From Candidatus Faecivivens stercorigallinarum (GTDB lineage: Bacteria; Bacillota; Clostridia; Oscillospirales; Ruminococcaceae), in assembly GCA_018715465.1 (NCBI GenBank), contig DVLN01000086.1, forward strand, positions 1 to 17,168: a stretch of DNA of 17,168 nt, given 5' to 3'. Position 1 is the first letter of the stretch. Every line of letters begins with the position of its first letter. The position numbers and the translations under genes are program-made. Under the pieces are notes generated by a model, which did no database searches, had not been told where the DNA came from, and saw only the letters and a list, made by a program, of their open reading frames with translations. This document shows, piece after piece, positions 14,102 to 17,168 of this stretch.

Positions 14102-15217
14102 TCAGCCCCAGACCTGCTGTGCAACCTCCCTGACCAGTCTCAGTTTGGCCCACTGTTCCTCCTCGGTCAGCTTGTTGCCAATCTCACAGGACGCAAAGCC
14201 GCACTGCGGGCTGAGATACAACCGGTCAAGCGGAATATACCTCGCCGCCTCATGGATGCGGTCGATTACAGTCTGTTTATCCTCCAGTCTGGGAGATTTG
14301 GTGGTAATCAGACCGAGAACGACTTTTTTATCGCCCGTCACCTCTTTCAACGACGCAAAGCTGCCAGAGCGCTCGTCGTCAAACTCCAGATAATAGGCAT
14401 CCACATTCTCCTGTCCAAAGACCAGCGATGCAATTTTATCGTATCCGCCTGTACATGCCCAGGTAGAATGGAAGTTTCCGCGACAGATATGGGTGTTGAT
14501 AACCAGATCTTCCGGTTTGTCTTCAATCGCCAGGTTGTTGATCGTCAGAAACTGCTTTTGAAGGACTTCCAGCTGCTGATCGTCTGCTCCGAAGAAAAGG
14601 TTTGCCTTTGGATCGACAAAACAACCCCAAGTGCAGTCGTCAAACTGGATATTCCGACAGCCCGCCGCGTACAGATCAGCGATAACTTTTTTATAACCTA
14701 CGACAATATCAGCAATCAATTGCTCGTCATTCGGATAAATTGTCCGGGTAGACGCCAGATTCATCGGCATGATCAACTGTTCCAAAAACTGAGCCGGTGC
14801 CGGGATGGTCTGTTTGGTAATTGTATTCTCATCTTCCAGTGCTTTCACAAACTGAAAGTGTTCTACAAACGGATGTCTGTTGACCGACAACCTGCCAGTC
14901 AGGAAGGTATCGTCGATCTTAGCGGCTTCCCCATGAAAAGGCAGCCCTTTTTCGGTCTCCTGATGGCCGATGCCCTCGAATCCCCACATGAAGTCCAGAT
15001 GCCAGGTCGCGCGGCGGAACTCGCCGTCGGTGATGACATGATAACCGGCCGCCTTCTGTTTTGCCACCAGTTCGGTGATGCAGTCATCCTCAACTGCTTT
15101 GAGCTGGGAAAAGGCGATCTTGCCAGTCTGATAATCAGCGCGGGCCTTTTTCAGTCGGTCGGGACGCAAAAAGCTGCCAACATAATCATAGCGGAAAGGG
15201 GTCTGTAAAACGGACAT
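14102..15217 (-). CDS. Short MetE-like (cobalamin-independent) methyltransferase
   Basis: This enzyme resembles the catalytic C-terminal domain of 5-methyltetrahydropteroyltriglutamate-homocysteine methyltransferase, like Bacillus YxjG/YxjH. It has 371 residues, about half of full MetE, and lacks the MetE N-terminal barrel. Zinc-ligand motifs are visible: NTHICRGN (H243, C245), YYLEFDDERSG (an acidic ligand near E278) and LSPQCGFAS (C339). Conserved VGSFLRP (13-19) and IQFDDCTWG (190-198) are also typical. ATG 15217 is preferred because GGAG (15230-15227) is 9 nt upstream; an in-frame ATG at 15253 lies at the predicted transcription start. Its promoter leaves only about a 30-nt leader, with no room for an S-box riboswitch. 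The methyl donor and acceptor in this short subfamily are not certain. Confidence 0.9.
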   Translation of the reverse strand: MSVLQTPFRYDYVGSFLRPDRLKKARADYQTGKIAFSQLKAVEDDCITELVAKQKAAGYHVITDGEFRRATWHLDFMWGFEGIGHQETEKGLPFHGEAAKIDDTFLTGRLSVNRHPFVEHFQFVKALEDENTITKQTIPAPAQFLEQLIMPMNLASTRTIYPNDEQLIADIVVGYKKVIADLYAAGCRNIQFDDCTWGCFVDPKANLFFGADDQQLEVLQKQFLTINNLAIEDKPEDLVINTHICRGNFHSTWACTGGYDKIASLVFGQENVDAYYLEFDDERSGSFASLKEVTGDKKVVLGLITTKSPRLEDKQTVIDRIHEAARYIPLDRLYLSPQCGFASCEIGNKLTEEEQWAKLRLVREVAQQVWG

Positions 15218-15254
15218 ACCTAAATTCTCCTTTAAATCTGTGTGATGTACCAAC

Positions 15255-15283
15255 AGTATACAAGATCCCTGAACGGTTGTAAA
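15255..15283 (-). promoter_or_regulatory. Sigma-A promoter of the MetE-like gene
   Basis: On the minus strand TTTACA (15283-15278), 17 nt, TATACT (15260-15255). Transcription would start near 15248, leaving a leader of about 30 nt. It begins directly after the LysR-gene terminator, so the two genes are separate units. Confidence 0.78.
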
Positions 15284-15284
15284 A

Positions 15285-15338
15285 TACAGAAAACAGGCGG
15301 TTTGCCATAGTTTGTTTCTATAGCAAACCGCCTGTTTT
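15285..15338 (-). terminator. Strong terminator of the LysR gene
   Basis: The 16-nt arms at 15290-15305 and 15323-15338 pair perfectly, and ATAG/CTAT extends the stem inward. On the minus strand the stem ends in GTTTT followed by a T-rich stretch (CTGTATTTT). The stop codon of the LysR gene is only 5 nt away. The arms also carry an A-run on the other flank, so it could work in both directions. Confidence 0.9.
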
Positions 15339-15342
15339 CATT

Positions 15343-16254
15343 TTATCGTTCATCTGACGAAGCGTACCGCTTAAGTGCTTCGATATACAGATTCCCAAAT
15401 CTTCCCGTGCCGGCCTTGCTGTGGGTGATGTAACCAATTTCCATATAATCGTCCACATCCAGCGGAATCGCCACAATATTTTCCCCGTTCAGCTTCTCAT
15501 TGATGACGCCGCTGCAAATCGTGTACCCGTTCAGTCCAATCAGCAGATTAAACAGAGTCGCTCGGTCCGAAACCATGATATCTTTTTTGCTCTCCAGCGT
15601 ACTTAATATTTCCTCGGAATAATAAAAAGAATTGTGCTCTCCCTGTTCATAGGAAAGCCGTGGATAAGGTGCGAGATCTTGCAGTGAAACAATCTCCTTT
15701 TTGGCAAGTGGGTTGTCCACACCGACAAATACATGCGGCTTTGCTACAAACAGTCGGTGAAACTTCAGCCCCTTTTCCCGCAGCACCCTGCGCAGGACCA
15801 CTTCGTTGAACTGATTCAGATACAGCACCCCCACTTCACTGCGCAGTTTAGCGACGTCGTCAATCAGCTCATAAGTCTGGGTCTCCCGGATACGGAAATC
15901 GTATTCTTCTCCGCCGTACCGTCTGAGCAGTTCAACAAAGGCCTCTACCGCAAAAGAATAGTGCTGGGTGGAGACGCAAAACTGATGCTTAACCTGCCCA
16001 TTTCCCAGATAACGCTCTTCAATCAGATTGGTCTGTTCAATGACCTGCCGGGCATATCCGAGAAACTCTTCCCCCTCCGTCGACAGCAATACTCCTTTAT
16101 TTGTACGCTTAAAGATGGTAATACCCAGTTCACCTTCCAGTTCTTTGACCGCAGCAGTGAGACTGGGTTGTGCAATATATAGCCTTTTTGCTGCTTCGCT
16201 GATCGTCCCGGCTTCCGCAATGGTGACAATGTATTTGAGCTGTGATAGGGTCAT
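15343..16254 (-). CDS. LysR-family transcriptional regulator
   Basis: A 303-residue LysR-type regulator. The N-terminal winged helix (about residues 1-60) reads MTLSQLKYIVTIAEAGTISEAAKRLYIAQPSLTAAVKELEGELGITIFKR, which is a textbook match. The rest is a periplasmic-binding-protein-like effector domain (about 90-300) with segments such as LIGLNGYTICSGVI and EIGYITHSK. AGGAGGT lies 8 nt before the ATG. Sulfur-metabolism LysR proteins often control neighbouring met genes; the co-oriented MetE-like gene is a candidate target, but the two are separated by a strong terminator. Its own promoter is not obvious: a terminator hairpin (duplicated from the tRNA-Ser gene) stands about 30 bp upstream of the start codon. 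Confidence 0.92.
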   Translation of the reverse strand: MTLSQLKYIVTIAEAGTISEAAKRLYIAQPSLTAAVKELEGELGITIFKRTNKGVLLSTEGEEFLGYARQVIEQTNLIEERYLGNGQVKHQFCVSTQHYSFAVEAFVELLRRYGGEEYDFRIRETQTYELIDDVAKLRSEVGVLYLNQFNEVVLRRVLREKGLKFHRLFVAKPHVFVGVDNPLAKKEIVSLQDLAPYPRLSYEQGEHNSFYYSEEILSTLESKKDIMVSDRATLFNLLIGLNGYTICSGVINEKLNGENIVAIPLDVDDYMEIGYITHSKAGTGRFGNLYIEALKRYASSDER

Positions 16255-16280
16255 CCGTTTACCTCCTGTTCAGGATAAAA

Positions 16281-16314
16281 CAAAAAATGGTACCACATCG
16301 AAACGTGGTACCAC
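16281..16314 (-). terminator. Duplicated tRNA-Ser terminator hairpin (copy A)
   Basis: On the minus strand TGGTACCAC and GTGGTACCA pair around an 8-nt loop (GTTTCGAT), followed by TTTTTTG. The hairpin sequence is identical to that after the tRNA-Ser gene (copy B). It ends about 15 nt upstream of the ribosome binding site of the LysR gene. Confidence 0.8.
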
Positions 16315-16340
16315 TTTTTTGGCGGAGAAGGAGGGATTCG
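16281..16340. repeat. Direct repeat copy A: tRNA-Ser 3' end plus terminator
   Basis: This segment repeats 16439-16498 almost perfectly; the only differences are one base in each of two homopolymer runs (6 versus 5 A, and 6 versus 7 T). It carries the last 18 nt of the tRNA-Ser gene, the CCA triplet (16320-16322) and the full terminator. Identity stops at GGATTCG, in the T-loop region. This is the part of tRNA genes commonly used as an integrase attachment core. Confidence 0.9.
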
Positions 16341-16419
16341 CCCTGTCTGCGGACAGGCCAGGTCGCGGCTCTGACAGCCCACCGGGCTGTCATTCAGTAC
16401 CGCTCCCGTTCGAATCCCT
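16332..16419. other. Structured palindromic element between tRNA repeats
   Basis: AGGGATTCG (16332-16340) pairs with CGAATCCCT (16411-16419). Inside are two hairpins: CCTGTC-TGCG-GACAGG (16342-16357) and the perfect 9-bp TGACAGCCC-ACC-GGGCTGTCA (16372-16392). The second is framed by GCGG (16365-16368) / CCGC (16400-16403). The whole can close into a three-way junction of tRNA-like size on either strand. The 12-mer GTTCGAATCCCT (16408-16419) is an inverted copy of the T-loop region of the neighbouring tRNA-Ser. The loops are too short and the arms do not fit a real tRNA. Its nature is unknown: possible remnant, mini-element or regulatory RNA. Confidence 0.7.
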
Positions 16420-16438
16420 GCAAAATTGGTACTATATA

Positions 16439-16477
16439 CAAAAATGGTACCACATCGAAACGTGGTACCACTTTTTT
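16439..16477 (-). terminator. Terminator of the tRNA-Ser gene (copy B)
   Basis: On the minus strand a run of seven A follows the CCA. Then TGGTACCAC / GTGGTACCA form a 9-bp stem around GTTTCGAT, followed by TTTTTG. Confidence 0.88.
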
Positions 16478-16498
16478 TGGCGGAGAAGGAGGGATTCG
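16439..16498. repeat. Direct repeat copy B: 3' end of the intact tRNA-Ser plus terminator
   Basis: This is the partner of 16281-16340, offset by 158 bp and in the same orientation. This copy belongs to the intact tRNA-Ser gene. Confidence 0.9.
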
Positions 16499-16570
16499 AA
16501 CCCTCGATGAGCTATTAACCCATACACGAGTTCCAGTCGTGCGCCATAAACCAAGCTAGGCGACTTCTCC
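16478..16570 (-). tRNA. tRNA-Ser (GGA anticodon)
   Basis: The minus strand folds as a class II tRNA. The acceptor is GGAGAAG / CTTCTCC (16570-16564 with 16488-16482), with discriminator G and an encoded CCA (16480-16478). The D-stem is GCC/GGC. The anticodon stem CACGA/TCGTG holds the loop CTGGAAC, so the anticodon is GGA (16534-16532), reading UCC/UCU. The long variable arm (TGGGT/GCTCA around TAATA) is typical of serine tRNAs. The T-arm is GAGGG-TTCGAAT-CCCTC. A consensus promoter lies upstream and a terminator directly after the CCA. The 3' end is duplicated 158 bp downstream. Confidence 0.95.
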
Positions 16571-16607
16571 ATTTATGATAGCAGCATCATTCGCTGCAAC
16601 GTTGATA

Positions 16608-16636
16608 ATTATATCAGCATTCATCTGATTTGTCAA
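16608..16636 (-). promoter_or_regulatory. Consensus promoter of tRNA-Ser
   Basis: On the minus strand TTGACA (16636-16631), 17 nt, TATAAT (16613-16608), with an extended TGA before the -10. This is a perfect sigma-A promoter, as expected for a stable RNA gene. A short hairpin (GCAGC / GCTGC, 16581-16597) lies in the 5' leader of the precursor. Confidence 0.92.
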
Positions 16637-16654
16637 CCCCTTCATGAAAAAAAA

Positions 16655-16683
16655 TCGACATTTTTTTTGTTTGGTGCTATAAT
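16655..16683 (+). promoter_or_regulatory. Promoter of the ModE-like gene
   Basis: TCGACA (16655-16660), 17 nt, TATAAT (16678-16683), with an extended TGC before the -10. It is divergent from the tRNA-Ser promoter. Confidence 0.8.
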
Positions 16684-16715
16684 AAAAGTACTATCACTGC
16701 AAAGGAGCATGACAG

Positions 16716-17129
16716 ATGAACGCACCAATAAACGGACTGCGCCTTCAGATCCGGCTTCGCATTTATAAAGATGACCTGCTCTTTGGCACCGGTATCGCTG
16801 AACTGATGGAACGGGTGGAAGCAAACGGCTCAATGTCCGCTGCCTGCCGGGAAATGGGAATGGCTTATTCCAAAGGATGGAAGATTGTGCGCCGTGCTGA
16901 AAACCAACTGGGATACCCTCTAATGGACGGCAAACGGGGTGGGACTGGCGGCGGCAAAATGGTTTTGACCTCGCAGGGACGCGAACTGCTCGACCGTTAT
17001 CGGGAGATGGAGACAGAAATAAATCGGTTGGCGGTTGAAGTTTTCAACCACTATTTCCCCGAAGAACGGAAAAATATGCCTGTTTCAGGCCAAAATGCAG
17101 GAAAAATGCAGGATGAGTCAGTCAATTGA
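16716..17129 (+). CDS. ModE-like single-domain winged-helix regulator
   Basis: A 137-residue protein resembling the N-terminal DNA-binding domain of the molybdate regulator ModE (LysR-like HTH). Visible segments are LRLQIRLRIYKDDLLFGTGIAELMERVEANGSMSAACREMGMAYSKGWKIVRRAENQLGYPLMDGKRGGTGGGKMVLTSQGRELLDRY, which closely follow the ModE-N pattern, including the GG-rich wing. It lacks the C-terminal molybdate-binding (TOBE/MOP) domains, as do the stand-alone forms found in many anaerobes. GGAG lies 8 nt before the ATG. By analogy it may control molybdate or tungstate uptake genes, but no such genes are in the window. The end (FPEERKNMPVSGQNAGKMQDESVN) looks unstructured. Confidence 0.87.
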   Translation: MNAPINGLRLQIRLRIYKDDLLFGTGIAELMERVEANGSMSAACREMGMAYSKGWKIVRRAENQLGYPLMDGKRGGTGGGKMVLTSQGRELLDRYREMETEINRLAVEVFNHYFPEERKNMPVSGQNAGKMQDESVN

Positions 17130-17168
17130 GCATGCATCTTTATAGACAATATCATTTAAATTCAGATG

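Noticed and set aside
14054..15208. 384-codon plus-strand open frame
   Set aside because: It is antisense to the MetE-like gene, which has clear zinc-site motifs, a ribosome binding site and a promoter. The plus-strand translation resembles no family.
15218..15290. S-box (SAM) riboswitch upstream of the MetE-like gene
   Set aside because: The space between promoter and start codon is about 30 nt and no S-box core is visible. The big hairpin further up is the LysR-gene terminator.
16332..16419. A second tRNA gene
   Set aside because: Although cloverleaf-like, it has no T-arm with matching stem, no 7-nt anticodon loop and hairpin loops of 3-4 nt only.
16028..16559. Overlapping plus-strand reading frames ending in RRRRDSNPR or GGEGGIRTLD-like sequence
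   Set aside because: They run through the tRNA-Ser gene and its duplicated 3' end. Such 'GGIRT' and 'DSNPR' tails are well-known artefacts of translating tRNA genes, and one frame also runs into the LysR gene antisense.
1..17168. CRISPR array, prophage, transposon or defence island
   Set aside because: No spaced short repeats, integrase, transposase, nuclease or toxin-antitoxin-like genes were found. The single phage-named family (DUF5131) has no phage neighbours.

Overview
The window looks like chromosomal DNA of an endospore-forming, mid-GC Firmicute, most likely an anaerobic Clostridia member. The grounds are dipicolinate synthase genes (dpaA-dpaB), strong AGGAGG-type ribosome binding sites, near-consensus sigma-A promoters, occasional TTG/GTG starts and a tRNA-Ser with an encoded CCA end. 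No phage, transposase, CRISPR array or rRNA is visible.

Layout. 1-175 (-): the N-terminus of a PflA-like radical SAM protein runs off the left edge. 279-1816 (+): dpaA-dpaB, making the spore-core compound dipicolinate, behind a mother-cell-type promoter candidate and closed by a strong terminator. 1888-2715 (-): an RpiR/MurR-type sugar-responsive regulator. 2926-4753 (+): a MarR regulator overlapping a MATE efflux gene; a 16-bp perfect palindrome fills the promoter spacer, so autoregulation is likely. 4872-6788 (+): an orphan glycogen branching enzyme (glgB) with twin palindromes at its promoter. 6989-8413 (+): a GH1 6-phospho-beta-glucosidase between two terminators. 8578-9591 (+): a soluble CapD-type nucleotide-sugar dehydratase. 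9696-10550 (+): a tributyrin-esterase-like alpha/beta hydrolase. 10615-11819 (-): a membrane-anchored thioredoxin-fold protein and CcdA, an extracytoplasmic reductant pair. 11980-12744 (+): a DUF5131 (phage Gp37/Gp68-like) cysteine-motif protein, divergent from the thioredoxin pair. 12775-14019 (+): peptidase T. 14102-15217 (-): a short MetE-like methyltransferase. 15343-16254 (-): a LysR regulator. 16478-16570 (-): tRNA-Ser(GGA). 16716-17129 (+): a ModE-like one-domain regulator.

Most genes are single-gene units with their own promoter and terminator, typical of a housekeeping/accessory metabolic patch. The real operons are dpaAB, marR-MATE and trx-ccdA.

The most unusual structure is at 16281-16498. 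The 3' end of the tRNA-Ser gene, its CCA and its whole terminator hairpin occur twice in direct orientation, 158 bp apart. They bracket about 98 bp that can fold into a multi-arm, palindrome-rich structure containing an inverted copy of the tRNA T-loop sequence. This looks like an attachment-site duplication or a tiny tRNA-targeting element. It also leaves the downstream LysR gene with a terminator just ahead of its ribosome binding site.
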